This document shows, piece by piece, positions 45,277 through 56,047 of a stretch of 64,000 bases of DNA. How positions within the stretch are numbered: the first letter of the stretch is position 1; each line of letters begins with the position of its first letter. Made by a program: the position numbers and the translations under genes. Source of the DNA: Neorhizobium alkalisoli (GTDB lineage Bacteria; Pseudomonadota; Alphaproteobacteria; Rhizobiales; Rhizobiaceae); NCBI RefSeq assembly GCF_007829835.1, contig NZ_VIWP01000002.1:868001-932000 (forward strand), read 5' to 3'. The notes under the pieces were generated by a model that worked only from the letters and a program-made list of their open reading frames with translations, was not told the origin of the DNA and did not search any database.

Positions 45277-47571
45277 TCAGCCGCGTTTTAAAGCCGCTGC
45301 GAGTGCTGCACCCAACGCGCCCTGTGACGATTTGTTTTCAGTGCTTGAAAATTTCTGGTTCATAGGCTTGCCGCGATCGCCATTTTTCGGCGGCGGGGCC
45401 TCTCCGCCGTCCTTGCGCATGGTCAAACCGATGCGCTTGCGCTTCACATCGACCTCGACGACTCGCACTTTCACGACATCGCCGGCCTTCACCACTTCAT
45501 GCGGATCCTTGACGAAGCGGTCGGCCAGCTGGGAGACGTGAACGAGGCCGTCCTGATGCACGCCGATATCGACGAAGGCACCGAAGGCGGCGACATTGGT
45601 GACCGTGCCTTCCAGCATCATGCCCGGCTTGAGGTCGGTGATCTCGTCGATGCCTTCCGCAAAAGTGGCGGTCTTGAAGCTCGGGCGCGGGTCGCGGCCG
45701 GGCTTTTCCAGTTCGGCGATGATGTCCTTGACCGTCGGCAGGCCAAAGGTCTCGTCGATGAACTTGCGCGGATCGAGCGCCTTCAAGGTAGCGCTATCGC
45801 CCATCAGGGCACGTAGGTCACGACCGCAGGCGGCGACGATCTTCTTGGCGACGCCATAGGCTTCCGGATGGACGGAGGAGGCATCGAGCGGCTCCTTCCC
45901 GTTCGGGATGCGCAGGAAGCCGGCCGCCTGTTCAAAAGTGCGGTTGCCGAGGCGCGCGACCTTGAGCAGGTCCTTGCGGCTGGTGAAAGCGCCGTTCTGG
46001 TCGCGATGGGCTACAATTGCCTCCGCAATCGAGCGGCTGAGGCCCGAGACGCGGGCAAGCAGCGGCGCGGATGCCATGTTGAGATCGACACCGACGGCGT
46101 TCACCGCGTCTTCGACGACGGCATCCAGCGAACGCGACAGCTTGTTCTGGTCGACATCGTGCTGGTACTGGCCGACGCCGATCGATTTCGGCTCGATCTT
46201 GACGAGTTCGGCTAGCGGATCCTGCAGGCGGCGGGCGATCGAGACGGCGCCGCGCAACGATACGTCGAGACCGGGGAATTCGAGCGCCGCGGTTTCGGAG
46301 GCCGAATAGACCGATGCGCCTGCTTCCGAGACGATGACCTTGGTCGGCTTGGTGCCGGGAAGGCTCGCCAGCATATCGGCGACCAGCTTTTCCGTCTCGC
46401 GGCTGCCGGTGCCGTTGCCGATCGAGATCAGCTCGACATTGTGCTTGCGGATCAGCGCCGCAAGCTCGGCCTGAGTGCCGCGGATATCGTTCTTCGGCGG
46501 GAACGGGTAGACGGTGGTCGTCTCCAGAAGCTTGCCGGTGGCATCGACGATCGCGACCTTGACGCCGGTGCGGATGCCCGGATCGAGACCCATCGTGGCA
46601 CGCGAGCCGGCCGGTGCTGCCAGCAGCAGGTCCTTGAGATTGCGGGCGAAGACGTGGATCGCTTCTTCTTCAGCCCGCTCGCGCATTTCCCGCATCAGGT
46701 CGAGCGACAGCGAGACGGAGAGTTTAACTCGCCAGGTCCAGCCAGCGACGTCCATCAGGAAACGATCGGCGGCGCCCTTGTCGCGGATATCGAAGGCCAT
46801 GGCGATGATCCGCTGCGCCGGCTTGATCGGCGACGGATCGTCGGCATCGACCTCGATCGACAGCGTCAAGAACTCTTCGTTCCAGCCGCGCAGCATGGCG
46901 AGTGCCCGGTGACCCGGCGCGGTTGCCCAGCGTTCGGTATGGTCGAAATAGTCGGAAAATTTCGCGCCAGCCTCCTGCTTGCCGTCAACGACGCGCGCCT
47001 TCAGCACCGAGCCGTCGCGCATATGCTGGCGCAGCTTCTTCAGCAGATCGGCATTTTCCGAAATCGTCTCGGCAATGATGTCGCGTGCGCCGTCGAGCGC
47101 CACCTTGACGTCGGTCACCTCGCCCGTGACGAAGGTTTCCGCGAGTTTTGCCGGATCGAGCGTGCGGTCGGCCCAGATTGCTTCTGCGAGCGGGCCGAGG
47201 CCACGCTCACGGGCGATCTCGGCGCGGGTGCGGCGCTTCGGCTTGTAGGGGAGATAAAGGTCTTCGAGTTCGGCCTTGGTGGCAGCCTTGCCGATCTTTG
47301 CCGCAAGCTCGTCGGTCATCTTGCCCTGGCCGTTGATCGACTCGACGATCGAGCTGCGGCGGGCTTCGAGTTCGCGCAGATAGACCAGCCGTTCGGCGAG
47401 ATTGCGCAGCTGCGTATCGTCGAGGCCGCCGGTCACTTCCTTACGGTAGCGGGCGATGAACGGCACGGTGGCGCCTTCGTCGAGAAGACCGATCGCGGCG
47501 ACGGCCTGATCGGGACGGGCATTGATCTCGGCTGCAATGACGGTTGCAAGAAGGCGGATATCGGCTGCCAT
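45277..47571 (-). CDS. tex: Tex-like RNA-binding transcription accessory protein
   Basis: A 764-residue protein. It contains Tex N-terminal helices ([18 protein letters not shown] at about 35-52), a YqgF/RuvX-like RNase H fold ([17 protein letters not shown] near 328), two helix-hairpin-helix motifs (about 480-570) and a C-terminal S1 RNA-binding domain ([20 protein letters not shown], near 645-664). Members affect transcription, toxin expression and stress in other bacteria. ATG 47571 begins MAADIRLLA. Confidence 0.93.
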   Translation of the reverse strand: MAADIRLLATVIAAEINARPDQAVAAIGLLDEGATVPFIARYRKEVTGGLDDTQLRNLAERLVYLRELEARRSSIVESINGQGKMTDELAAKIGKAATKAELEDLYLPYKPKRRTRAEIARERGLGPLAEAIWADRTLDPAKLAETFVTGEVTDVKVALDGARDIIAETISENADLLKKLRQHMRDGSVLKARVVDGKQEAGAKFSDYFDHTERWATAPGHRALAMLRGWNEEFLTLSIEVDADDPSPIKPAQRIIAMAFDIRDKGAADRFLMDVAGWTWRVKLSVSLSLDLMREMRERAEEEAIHVFARNLKDLLLAAPAGSRATMGLDPGIRTGVKVAIVDATGKLLETTTVYPFPPKNDIRGTQAELAALIRKHNVELISIGNGTGSRETEKLVADMLASLPGTKPTKVIVSEAGASVYSASETAALEFPGLDVSLRGAVSIARRLQDPLAELVKIEPKSIGVGQYQHDVDQNKLSRSLDAVVEDAVNAVGVDLNMASAPLLARVSGLSRSIAEAIVAHRDQNGAFTSRKDLLKVARLGNRTFEQAAGFLRIPNGKEPLDASSVHPEAYGVAKKIVAACGRDLRALMGDSATLKALDPRKFIDETFGLPTVKDIIAELEKPGRDPRPSFKTATFAEGIDEITDLKPGMMLEGTVTNVAAFGAFVDIGVHQDGLVHVSQLADRFVKDPHEVVKAGDVVKVRVVEVDVKRKRIGLTMRKDGGEAPPPKNGDRGKPMNQKFSSTENKSSQGALGAALAAALKRG

Positions 47572-47816
47572 GCGGATCCTCGTTTCGATTGGGAGCGCGA
47601 CCATAGTCAAACTTTGTGGCAAGGCAACACGTCATCTTTACGGCCCACAGCCACATCCTCACGGACCACAGCCAGGGCGGGAAATGTATCACACTGGGAC
47701 CGCGTTTAACGCCGGCTTAACCCCGAAGCGGTGGAAAAAGACGTGACACCTTCTCCGATTCCCCCTGCTTTCTATACTCATGGCTGCCGTATGACACGGC
47801 CTGCATGGAGGTATGA

Positions 47817-48020
47817 ATGCCTAAAACGATCGCCCGTATCCTGGCGAATGATGACGCTGTCGGTTCCGACGAACTGGAAGCGGCAATCAACTATCTCGAC
47901 GCGAAAATCCGTGATGCCGAATTTCGCGACGAACCTTTCCCCTTTCTCTCCTATCGTAATAAAGTGATATTTGAAGCAACCTTAGAATTGCGCCGCAACG
48001 GCTATATGGTGAAGACTTAA
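47817..48020 (+). CDS. Small hypothetical protein
   Basis: A 67-residue acidic/helical protein (MPKTIARILANDDAVGSDEL at the start). GGAGGT lies four bases before ATG 47817, a strong ribosome-binding site, which supports its being real. No signal peptide and no recognised family. It sits between tex and purD, pointing toward purD. Confidence 0.65.
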   Translation: MPKTIARILANDDAVGSDELEAAINYLDAKIRDAEFRDEPFPFLSYRNKVIFEATLELRRNGYMVKT

Positions 48021-48141
48021 AGCCTTCCTACCCGCACTGCGTTTTGACGCAGATCAATCCAGCCTGAAGACCCCCGCTAAAGGCCTTGACCTTTCCCCTT
48101 CCCGGCCTTAACCGCCGGGGAAACAATCGCGAGGGCGGCAT

Positions 48142-49413
48142 ATGAAAGTTCTGTTGATCGGTTCCGGCGGACGCGAACATGCGCTTGCATGGAAACTCGC
48201 CCAGTCGCCACGACTGACGAAACTTTATGCCGCCCCCGGCAATCCCGGCATTGCCGACCATGCCGAGATCGTCACACTCGATATCGACAATCACGACGCC
48301 GTCGTTTCCTTCTGCCGCGACGCGGAAATCGAATTCATCGTCGTCGGCCCGGAAGCACCGCTGGTCGCTGGCCTTGCCGATGCGCTCCGCGCCCATGATT
48401 TTCCCGTCTTCGGCCCTTCTGCCGCAGCAGCCCAGCTCGAAGGCTCCAAGGGTTTCACGAAAGATCTCTGCGCCCGCTACGATATTCCGACCGGCGCCTA
48501 TCAGCGCTTCACCAATGGTGAAGACGCCAAGGCTTATGTAAAGCGCGAAGGCGCGCCGATCGTCGTCAAGGCCGACGGGCTTGCCGCCGGTAAGGGCGTG
48601 ACCGTTGCCATGACGTTGGACGAAGCGCTTTCGGCGATCGACGACTGTTTTGACGGCGCCTTCGGCTCTGCCGGCGCGGAAGTCGTGGTCGAGGCCTTTC
48701 TCGATGGCGAGGAAGCGAGCTTCTTCTGCCTCTCCGACGGCAAATCGGCATTGGCGCTTGCCACCGCACAGGATCACAAGCGCGTCGGCGACGGCGATAC
48801 CGGTCCGAATACCGGCGGCATGGGCGCCTATTCCCCGGCCCCGGTCATGACGCCCGAAATGGTCGAGCGGACGATGAAGGAAATCATCGAGCCGACCATC
48901 CGCGGCATGGCGGAAAGCGGTTATCCGTTCAGCGGCGTGTTCTTCGCTGGCCTGATGATCACCGCCAAGGGTCCGGAACTGATCGAATACAATGTCCGCT
49001 TCGGCGATCCGGAATGCCAGGTGCTGATGATGCGCCTGAAGAGCGACCTGCTCGACCTTCTTTATGCAGCCGCGACCCAAACGCTCGACAAGGCGACGGC
49101 CGAATGGAGCGACGACGTGGCGCTGACCGTCGTGATGGCCTCCAAGGGTTATCCCGGTGCCTATGACAAGAACACACCGATCGCTTCGTTGCCCAAGACC
49201 GGCGAAGGCGAAAAGATCTTTCATGCCGGCACGGCGCTGAAGGACGGCCAGCTGGTTGCGACCGGCGGCCGTGTGCTGAACGTGACCGCCACGGGAGCGA
49301 CGGTGGCGGAGGCGCAGGCCCGCGCCTATGCCGTGCTCGACAAGGTGAAATGGGACAACGGTTTCTGCCGCCGCGACATCGGCTGGCAGGCAATCGCGCG
49401 CGAAAAAGCCTGA
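48142..49413 (+). CDS. purD: Phosphoribosylamine-glycine ligase (GAR synthetase)
   Basis: A 423-residue ATP-grasp enzyme, second step of purine synthesis. It joins glycine to 5-phosphoribosylamine. The N-terminal [17 protein letters not shown] (about 7-23), ATP-binding [15 protein letters not shown] near 149-163 and [12 protein letters not shown] near 226-237 are all present, as is [12 protein letters not shown]. Full length. It starts after GAGGGCGGCAT. Confidence 0.97.
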   Translation: MKVLLIGSGGREHALAWKLAQSPRLTKLYAAPGNPGIADHAEIVTLDIDNHDAVVSFCRDAEIEFIVVGPEAPLVAGLADALRAHDFPVFGPSAAAAQLEGSKGFTKDLCARYDIPTGAYQRFTNGEDAKAYVKREGAPIVVKADGLAAGKGVTVAMTLDEALSAIDDCFDGAFGSAGAEVVVEAFLDGEEASFFCLSDGKSALALATAQDHKRVGDGDTGPNTGGMGAYSPAPVMTPEMVERTMKEIIEPTIRGMAESGYPFSGVFFAGLMITAKGPELIEYNVRFGDPECQVLMMRLKSDLLDLLYAAATQTLDKATAEWSDDVALTVVMASKGYPGAYDKNTPIASLPKTGEGEKIFHAGTALKDGQLVATGGRVLNVTATGATVAEAQARAYAVLDKVKWDNGFCRRDIGWQAIAREKA

Positions 49414-49512
49414 CGCCAAAAGGGCCGTTGGTTAAAAATTTACCAATTCTCCTGACGGGATGGAAAGGAAACCGGACGTAATCTTTGCCTGATGATCGCG
49501 AGGTTTCCGGCT

Positions 49513-50043
49513 ATGCGTCCTTTCCTGACAATGACAGTTTCTGTAGCAGTCTCGGCACTCACGCTTGCAAGCGGCAGTGCCTGGGCTTCGTCTATTGTCA
49601 CCATTTCGGGCCCTCAGCCGCCGAGCCACAGCATCATTACAAAACATTGCTCTGATTGCTCCGGCGCAGTGGCCGAGACCGCATCCAGCTACAAGGTGCC
49701 GACCCTTGAGCCGGGAACCCAGCGCACCGAGATCGTCGAGATCGACGGTGAAAAGAAGCTGGCACGCACCGAAGCCTGGCTCGGCGGTTCGCCGGTCGTC
49801 TTCGTCAGCAAGGTTCCGGCCTGGATGGAAAAGGGCAAGATCGCCGCCACGGTGAATGTCGAGAGTGGCAAGTCGACGGAAAGCAGCATTGCCGGCACCA
49901 GCGGCGACGGCGTGGATATCGACGCCACGACGAGCGCAGTTTCCGCGGCGGAACAGGCGCCCGCTCCCCAGCCGCAGGAACAGGCCGCCGGTACGCCGTT
50001 CAATCCTGAGGCGTTTGACCTGCGCCCCAGCAAGCTGCAATAG
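49513..50043 (+). CDS. Secreted protein with a CxxC-like pair, unknown family
   Basis: A 176-residue protein with signal peptide MRPFLTMTVSVAVSALTLAS (residues 1-20), cleavage likely near AWA. The mature N-terminal part has TKHCSDCSGAV with two Cys three apart, which could bind metal or form a disulfide. The tail is Pro/Gln/Ala-rich. GAGG lies ten bases before ATG 49513; ATG 49492 is an alternative. I do not recognise a family. A terminator follows. Confidence 0.7.
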   Translation: MRPFLTMTVSVAVSALTLASGSAWASSIVTISGPQPPSHSIITKHCSDCSGAVAETASSYKVPTLEPGTQRTEIVEIDGEKKLARTEAWLGGSPVVFVSKVPAWMEKGKIAATVNVESGKSTESSIAGTSGDGVDIDATTSAVSAAEQAPAPQPQEQAAGTPFNPEAFDLRPSKLQ

Positions 50044-50071
50044 GCAGATTCAAGCAAATCCCGGCTTCAAA

Positions 50072-50093
50072 CCCGCAAATAGCGGGCTTTTAT
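50072..50093 (+). terminator. Intrinsic terminator after the secreted-protein gene
   Basis: CCCGC and GCGGG pair around AAATA, followed by CTTTTATT. It lies 29 bases after the stop at 50043. Confidence 0.6.
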
Positions 50094-50278
50094 TGCTGTT
50101 TGGCGGCCTAAAACGGCAATCTCCTTAAAAATTTCTTCAAATATGCTGGTTATTCTCCGGCGTGTGCGATGCAGCATGCCGTTCCAGCGCAGGATGCGCT
50201 CTCCCCTGTCAAACCCGACCCCGCCGCTGTGCATCGTCCCTTGTAAGAGGCATGCCCAGCACACAAGAGGCCGTGCCC

Positions 50279-52114
50279 GTGAAAAACCTCAAAATCTCCT
50301 ATCAGCTTGTCCTGCTCGTCGTCGCACTGATGGCCGGCTTTGCCATTGCCACCTATTTCGAGCTGCGTTCGTCTACGGCTGCGATCTATGCGGAGCGCTA
50401 TGCCATGCTGCGCACCCAGGTCGAATCCGGCATGGGCATTCTGAAGAAATTCCAGGAGCGCGAGGCTTCCGGCGAGCTGACCCGCGCGGAAGCCCAGAAG
50501 CAGGCCTTTGCGGCAGTCTCGGCGATGACCTTCACGCCGGACGGTTATCTCTACGCCTACGACTATGACGTGACGATGCGCCTGCATCCGGATCCGAAAC
50601 GTCTCGGCCAGAATTTCAAGGGCAAGCCGGACAGCCAGGGCTTCATGTATCGCGACGAACTCGTCAAGATTGCCCGCAATGGCGGCGGCGTCGCCGACTT
50701 CCTCGGTCCAAAGCCCGGCCAGCAGGGTGACGGTTTCCGCAAGAGTTCTTACGCAGCAGCTTTCGAACCCTGGCAGCTGGTTCTGGTGACCGGCGTTTAT
50801 GTCGATGATCTGGAAGCGCAGATCCGCGGTGAGGTGCTGAAGGCGGTCTCGATCGGCGGCGGCATTCTCGTGCTCGGCTGTCTGCTTGCCTTCCTCGTCA
50901 TCCGCAATATTTCCGGTCCGCTCGGCGCCATCCATGGTGCGCTGAACGCCGTTGCCGACGAGAATGTCGATATCAAGATCCCGCATACCGACATGGGCAA
51001 TGAAGTCGGCATGATGGCCAAGGCCACAGAGGCGCTGCAGGAAAAGATCCGCGAGCGTCACGCCATGGCAGAGCGCGAAGCCCGCCAGACCCAGGAACTC
51101 GACCGCGAGCGCCAGCAAAATGTCGAGATGCAGCAGTCGGAAGCGGAACTGCAGGCCCGCGTCGTCTCGACCATCGGCACCGCTCTCGAAGCGCTGGCGA
51201 AGGGTGACCTGACCGTGCGCTGCGCCGATCTCGGTTCGCGTTACGACGGTCTTCGCGGCAATTTCAATGAGGCGCTCGAACATCTCGAGGCAGCCATGGC
51301 CCGCGTCAATGCCAAGGGCGGCGATATCGGTGGCTCCAAGGAAGAGATCCGCCGCGCCTCCAACGAGCTGTCGCAGCGTACCGAACGCCAGGCCGCCAAT
51401 CTGGAAGAGACGTCTGCCGCCCTCGACGAGCTGACCACCGCCGTACGCCAGACGGCCGAAGGCGCCCATGATGCGGCCAAGCGGGTCAATACCGTCAGCA
51501 CGGAAGCAGCCCGTTCCGACCAGATCGTCGCTCAGGCGATCGAGGCGATGGGCGGTATCGAACAGTCGGCCGCGGAGATTTCCAAGATCATCGGCGTGAT
51601 CGACGAGATCGCCTTCCAGACCAACCTGCTTGCCCTCAATGCAGGCGTCGAGGCGGCACGCGCCGGCGAAAGCGGCAAGGGTTTTGCCGTTGTTGCGCAG
51701 GAAGTGCGTGAACTGGCCCAGCGTTCAGCAGCAGCGGCCAAGGAGATCAAGGACCAGATTTCCCGCTCGTCCGGCCAGGTGGAAAACGGCGTTCGCCTCG
51801 TCGGCGAGGCTGGCGAAGCGCTGAAGCGGATTTCCGGCCAGGTGCATGCGGCAAGCGAGATCGTCGGCAAGATCGCCCATTCGGCCTCCGAGCAGGATAC
51901 GACGCTGCGCTCGATCTCGTCCTCGCTGAACCAGCTCGATGCGGCGACCCAGCACAATGCGGCCATGGCGGAAGAAACCACCGCCTCCGCCGAAGCGCTG
52001 GCTGCCGATACGGACGAGCTTTTGAGCCTCATCCGCGGCTTCAAGGTGAGCAGCAGCGGACGTGGCACCGGCGAACTTGGCCAGATGGCGGCACGGATGC
52101 GCCGCGCAGGCTGA
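50279..52114 (+). CDS. Methyl-accepting chemotaxis protein with Cache sensor
   Basis: A 611-residue chemoreceptor. It has a membrane segment near 8-28, a periplasmic sCache_2-like domain (about 35-185) with GYLYAYDYDVTMRLHPDP, a second membrane segment near 192-212, and HAMP-like segments at about 213-265 and 300-350. A full cytoplasmic signalling hairpin follows, with the tip EIAFQTNLLALNAGVEAARA near 439-458. No CheR/CheB docking pentapeptide is at the end. GTG 50279 follows AGAGG at eight bases; the frame is open to 50162 but that part is not protein-like. Confidence 0.92.
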   Translation: MKNLKISYQLVLLVVALMAGFAIATYFELRSSTAAIYAERYAMLRTQVESGMGILKKFQEREASGELTRAEAQKQAFAAVSAMTFTPDGYLYAYDYDVTMRLHPDPKRLGQNFKGKPDSQGFMYRDELVKIARNGGGVADFLGPKPGQQGDGFRKSSYAAAFEPWQLVLVTGVYVDDLEAQIRGEVLKAVSIGGGILVLGCLLAFLVIRNISGPLGAIHGALNAVADENVDIKIPHTDMGNEVGMMAKATEALQEKIRERHAMAEREARQTQELDRERQQNVEMQQSEAELQARVVSTIGTALEALAKGDLTVRCADLGSRYDGLRGNFNEALEHLEAAMARVNAKGGDIGGSKEEIRRASNELSQRTERQAANLEETSAALDELTTAVRQTAEGAHDAAKRVNTVSTEAARSDQIVAQAIEAMGGIEQSAAEISKIIGVIDEIAFQTNLLALNAGVEAARAGESGKGFAVVAQEVRELAQRSAAAAKEIKDQISRSSGQVENGVRLVGEAGEALKRISGQVHAASEIVGKIAHSASEQDTTLRSISSSLNQLDAATQHNAAMAEETTASAEALAADTDELLSLIRGFKVSSSGRGTGELGQMAARMRRAG

Positions 52115-52149
52115 GCCGAAACATTTTCGAATACGCGGGGGACACGCGT

Positions 52150-52183
52150 GAAAGCCGTCGGATCGAAAGGTCCGGCGGCTTTC
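52150..52183 (+). terminator. Intrinsic terminator after the chemoreceptor
   Basis: GAAAGCCG and CGGCTTTC form the stem with inner TCGGAT/GTCCGG pairing, then GATTTTA. It lies between the convergent chemoreceptor and DUF523 genes. Confidence 0.65.
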
Positions 52184-52201
52184 GATTTTATGGCCCGCCT
52201 T

Positions 52202-52693
52202 TCAGTCGGCCACGATCAGGGCGTCGAGCGCGTCGACCTGCGTATGGGAAAAGACGGCGATGCCGGCATTTTCGAAAAGCGCGGCAGTCACGCCATTGCC
52301 GGCATGTTTGCGGCCGGAAAAAGCACCGTCATAGATGAAACCGGAACCGCAGGACGGGCTGCCGTCTATGAGGAGCGCATGGGTGCAGCCATGACCTTGC
52401 GCGAATGCCAGCGCGGCGCGGGCGCCGGCTATGAACTCCGCCGTGACATCGCCGCCCGTCACCTCCATCACCCGCGCGCGGCCGGCCAGAACGTCGGCGC
52501 CGGTCATGCCGTTCTCGATCTCGGCTGGCGGGCGCGGCACGCTCATGCCGCCAGCAAGCTCGGGGCAGATGGTGACGAGCCGCCCCTCCTCGCGCCAGCG
52601 GTCGATCGCCGGATGGCGCAAGGGCTTGCCACTGCCGTCATAACGGACGGCATGGCCGAGAAGGCAGGCGCTGATGAGGATTTTCGGGGTCAT
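52202..52693 (-). CDS. DUF523 family protein
   Basis: A 163-residue protein. ILISACLLGHAVRYDG at 5-20 and GSPSCGSGFIYDG near 110-122 are the two Cys-bearing motifs of DUF523. ICPELAGGMSVPRPP is also typical. The biochemical role of the family is unknown. The start ATG 52693 follows the end of the parE remnant by six bases, so it may be read from the ParDE promoter. Confidence 0.88.
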   Translation of the reverse strand: MTPKILISACLLGHAVRYDGSGKPLRHPAIDRWREEGRLVTICPELAGGMSVPRPPAEIENGMTGADVLAGRARVMEVTGGDVTAEFIAGARAALAFAQGHGCTHALLIDGSPSCGSGFIYDGAFSGRKHAGNGVTAALFENAGIAVFSHTQVDALDALIVAD

Positions 52694-52699
52694 CGGGAT

Positions 52700-52996
52700 C
52701 TATCCAAGATGCCGGATGACATCGGTCTTTTCGTGAAGAACGCGTACGATCTCCACCTGCCTGTGTCCAGATTTCATGTAGAAAATCAGGTGATGGCCGC
52801 AGCGGAAGCGACGGTAGTGCGGGCGGATCTATTCGACGGATTGGCCAAGATCCGGGCTGTCGCCGAGCACGATAAACATATCGAACAGGTTGGAAACGTA
52901 GCCATTGGCTTGGTCGCGAGACCAGTTGGTGGCCGTATAAGCCCAGATATCGTCCAGATCAGCCTCGGCAGCCGGGCTCAGACGATATCCTGTCAT
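52700..52996 (-). pseudogene. parE: ParE/RelE toxin with in-frame amber stop
   Basis: The frame from ATG 52996, which overlaps the antitoxin stop in ATGA, encodes a ParE protein: MTGYRLSPAAEADLDDIWAY (1-20), a middle helix, then after codon 55 a TAG at 52831-52829, and then the remaining ParE strands IRPHYRRFRCGHHLIFYMKS and VEIVRVLHEKTD to TAG 52702-52700. Reading through gives 98 codons, the usual ParE length. A single nonsense change therefore truncates the toxin before its C-terminal strands, and it should be inactive. Confidence 0.85.
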
Positions 52997-53238
52997 CTGG
53001 CGTATTTTTCACGCATACGCGCCAGAAACTCATCGCGATCGACATAACGTGCCTCACCGCTCTCTTCGCCTTCGATCAACAGTTCACGCAGCTTTTCAAG
53101 CTTCGCCTGCTCCTCCTCCAGCAGCCGCAACCCCGCTTCCACGACTTCTTCCGCGGAGGCGAAGCGGCCGCTTTCGACTTCGTTGTCGACAAAGCTTGCC
53201 AAGGGTTCGCCGAGGGTGATCTGCACGGGCTTGTTCAT
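52993..53238 (-). CDS. parD: ParD-type antitoxin
   Basis: An 81-residue ribbon-helix-helix protein (NKPVQITLGEPLASFVDNEV at 2-21 then SGRFASAEEVVEAGLRLLEE) with an acidic C-terminal tail that would wrap ParE. The start ATG 53238 is set by the RHH domain; the longer frame is not conserved. The stop overlaps the toxin start by four bases. Intact, while the toxin has a stop codon. Confidence 0.85.
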   Translation of the reverse strand: MNKPVQITLGEPLASFVDNEVESGRFASAEEVVEAGLRLLEEEQAKLEKLRELLIEGEESGEARYVDRDEFLARMREKYAR

Positions 53239-53308
53239 GGCGGCTCCGAAGCGGATGGGAGAGCGCAGCCTAACACAGGCACGCGAGACAGACAAAGCGA
53301 TCGAAAAA

Positions 53309-53692
53309 TCACTGCGACTGGAGAGAACGCAGGCGAACGGCCTGGCAGCTTTCCCAGCGGATATCGTAGACGGTCATGGCGATGGTCATGGTGACGAGAT
53401 AGGCGGCGATGCAGCAGAGCAGAACCAGTCCATGGATCCGGCCCGGACCCGCCGAAAAATAAGTTTTCAGAAAACCGCGCTGGTGCGCATCAAGGATGAT
53501 CCCCTTGAACTTTCCCGCTGCGGTTCGATCGCGGTGATCCACCCAGAGGATCACGAGGAGAAGCAGCGCCCCCAGCCAGAAGACCAGAAAGGCCGCCGCC
53601 ATGATGTGGTCGATCGGGAAGCCGGCCTTGAAACACCAGCCGGCGGCAGCAGCGAGGACGCCGAGCGATGATATCGCGGCGTCCCCTTCCAT
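53309..53692 (-). CDS. Hypothetical membrane protein
   Basis: A 127-residue protein with two or three hydrophobic segments: IMAAAFLVFWLGALLLLVIL (about 30-49) and GLVLLCCIAAYLVTMTIAMT near 87-106. Between them lies a short cytoplasmic loop, DHRDRTAAGKFKGIILDAHQ. The family is not recognised; a similar gene often follows glyS in rhizobia. The start ATG 53692 overlaps no gene but lies close to the glyS stop (53697), so the two are co-transcribed from the glyS side. Confidence 0.7.
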   Translation of the reverse strand: MEGDAAISSLGVLAAAAGWCFKAGFPIDHIMAAAFLVFWLGALLLLVILWVDHRDRTAAGKFKGIILDAHQRGFLKTYFSAGPGRIHGLVLLCCIAAYLVTMTIAMTVYDIRWESCQAVRLRSLQSQ

Positions 53693-53696
53693 CTTG

Positions 53697-55910
53697 TTAG
53701 CCGCTGATCTTCGAGAAATCGGCAACCGTACCGGTCGCCTCGCGGATCGCCTTCAGAAGCGCCAGACGATTGGCGCGGATCGCGGCGTCCTCGTCATTGA
53801 CCAGAACATCGGTGAAGAAGGCATCGACCGGAACGCGCAGTTTCGACAGGGCTTCCATGGCCGAGCGGAAATCTTCCTTGGCGATCGCGTCAGAAGCTTC
53901 CTTCGAGGCCGTCTGGATGGCAGCCCAGAGCGCCTTTTCGGCATCGAGCTTCAGGAGCGCATCCGAAACGCCATCGGCGACGACAGTGCCCTTCTTCTCT
54001 TCGGCGGCAAGCAGCTGCACGGCGCGCTTGGTGCCGGCGAGCAGGTTCCTGCCATCTTCCGAGGTGACGAAGGCCGTCAGCGCCTCGGCGCGGCGGGCGA
54101 CCATCAGCAGGTCATCGGCCTCGGGCGTCAGCACGGCATCGATGATGTCGTGGCGGGCGCCCATGTCGCGAAGGTAGACCTTCAGGCGGTCGTGGAAGAA
54201 TGAAAGGAGGTCGAAGAGGACCTCTTCGTTGATGGAAACATCTGCCTTGCCGACCAGTGCCGCATCGATATTGGCGGCAAGCAGGGTTTTGTAGAGCGGC
54301 AGGCGCACCTTGCGCTCCAGCAGGATGCGCACGACGCCGAGCGCTGCGCGACGCAGAGCATAAGGATCCTTCGAGCCGGTCGGCTTTTCGTCGATCGCCC
54401 AAAAACCGACCAGCGTATCGAGCTTGTCGGCAAGCGCGACGGCGATTGCCACCTTGTCTTCCGGTACACGATCGGACGGGCCCTGTGGCTTGTAATGGTC
54501 TTCGATTGCCACCGCGACAGAAGCATTCTCACCCTGCAGGGCGGCGTAGCGGCGACCCATCAGGCCCTGGAGTTCGGGGAATTCGCCGACGGCTTCGGTG
54601 CGCAGATCGGCCTTGGCAAGCACGGCGGCGCGATCGACGAGAGCTGCATCGGCACCGACGATCGGTGCGATCTGGGCTGCGAGATCACGGATACGGCGCA
54701 CCCGCTCACCCTGCGTGCCGAGCTTGGCATGGAACGTCACATTCAGCGCATCGAGCTTGGCCATGCGCTGGTCGAGCGGCTTTTTCAGATCGAGATCGAA
54801 TTTTTGCGCCGAGCCGGTGAGCGTATCGAGATCCGGCAGGTCGCCCTGGTCGCGGGTCCAGAAGTGCTTGGCGTCGGAGAGGCGGGCGCGGACGACCTTG
54901 CCATTGCCATGCATGATTTCCTTGCCGCCATCCTTCGCATCAATATTCGAGATCAGGATGAAATGGTTGGAGAGCGCATCCTCCGACCCTTGCGGCCGGG
55001 TGACGAAGCATTTCTGGTTCGTCTTGATGGTGAGCCGGATGATTTCTGCGGGGATTTGCAGATAATCGGCTTCGAACGTGCCCATCAGCACATGCGGCCA
55101 TTCGACGAGGCCCGAAACTTCTTCCAGCAGGCCTTCGTCCTCAACGAGATCGAGGCCATTGGCGAAGGCGAGATCGCGGGCATCATGCAGGATCATGTCC
55201 TTGCGACGGTCCGCATCGAGCATGACCTTCGCCTTTTCGAGGCTTGCGACATAATCATCGAAGCGGCGCACGGTGATCGCTTCCGGCGCATGGAAACGGT
55301 GGCCATAGGTGACGTTACCGGCGGTGATGCCGTCGATCTCGAAGGGGATGACCTTGGTTTCTTCGTGTTCGGTGCCGAACATGCAGACGATAGACTGCAG
55401 TGGGCGCACCCAGCGCAGGCTTTCCGGTCCCTTGCCCTCGATGCCGCCATAGGAAAGACCCTTCGGCATGGAGGCGAAGCCGGAGCGCATGGATTTCGGC
55501 CAGGGGAAGGTGCGGATGATGCCGGGCATGACATCGGCGATGATCTCTTCGGCAGCGCGGCCGGCCTTGGAGACGATCGCGACGTAGAAATCGCCCTTTT
55601 TCGGATCCGTGACGACGGTTGCTTCCGAGACGGAGGAAAGGCCGGCCTTGCGCAGGAAGCCTGCAACCGCCTGTTCGGGCGCCTTGGTGGACGGGCCCTT
55701 GATCTCTTCGCGCAGATCGGCGGAGCGAGCGGTGAGGCCGCGTATATCCAGCGTCAGGCGGCGCGGCGTCCAGTATTCGCGTGCGCCTTCATAGGTGAGG
55801 CCCGCATCCACCAGCGCGTCGGTGACAAGCTTTTTCAGGTCTCCCGCCGCCTTGCGCTGCATGCGGGCGGGGATTTCCTCAGAGCGAAGTTCGAGAAGCA
55901 GATCGGGCAT
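53697..55910 (-). CDS. glyS: Glycyl-tRNA synthetase beta subunit
   Basis: A 737-residue beta chain of the bacterial alpha2beta2 glycyl-tRNA synthetase. It opens with [18 protein letters not shown] (about 4-21). The HD-like domain and the C-terminal anticodon-binding-like domain ([19 protein letters not shown] stretch near 520-540) are complete. It recognises tRNA-Gly with the GlyQ alpha chain. Here glyQ lies about 4 kb upstream, separated by the DUF2207/LemA pair and two TA modules. Confidence 0.95.
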   Translation of the reverse strand: MPDLLLELRSEEIPARMQRKAAGDLKKLVTDALVDAGLTYEGAREYWTPRRLTLDIRGLTARSADLREEIKGPSTKAPEQAVAGFLRKAGLSSVSEATVVTDPKKGDFYVAIVSKAGRAAEEIIADVMPGIIRTFPWPKSMRSGFASMPKGLSYGGIEGKGPESLRWVRPLQSIVCMFGTEHEETKVIPFEIDGITAGNVTYGHRFHAPEAITVRRFDDYVASLEKAKVMLDADRRKDMILHDARDLAFANGLDLVEDEGLLEEVSGLVEWPHVLMGTFEADYLQIPAEIIRLTIKTNQKCFVTRPQGSEDALSNHFILISNIDAKDGGKEIMHGNGKVVRARLSDAKHFWTRDQGDLPDLDTLTGSAQKFDLDLKKPLDQRMAKLDALNVTFHAKLGTQGERVRRIRDLAAQIAPIVGADAALVDRAAVLAKADLRTEAVGEFPELQGLMGRRYAALQGENASVAVAIEDHYKPQGPSDRVPEDKVAIAVALADKLDTLVGFWAIDEKPTGSKDPYALRRAALGVVRILLERKVRLPLYKTLLAANIDAALVGKADVSINEEVLFDLLSFFHDRLKVYLRDMGARHDIIDAVLTPEADDLLMVARRAEALTAFVTSEDGRNLLAGTKRAVQLLAAEEKKGTVVADGVSDALLKLDAEKALWAAIQTASKEASDAIAKEDFRSAMEALSKLRVPVDAFFTDVLVNDEDAAIRANRLALLKAIREATGTVADFSKISG

Positions 55911-56047
55911 CGATAATCAACTTTTTGGTGACCAGACAACAGGCGGTCGGCTTAGCAAGCCAGATGGCAAAAGTCATCACTTGGATTGGCGAAAGTCTCG
56001 TTCTGGCAGCGATGCCGATCTCATGGCCGGAACCGCGCGGTTTTCGG

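Noticed and set aside
52829..52831. Amber codon in parE read as pyrrolysine or selenocysteine
   Set aside because: UAG is not used for selenocysteine, and pyrrolysine systems are not known from this group; a nonsense mutation is simpler.
54495..55916. 473-codon plus-strand frame
   Set aside because: It is antisense to glyS, which is complete and certain.
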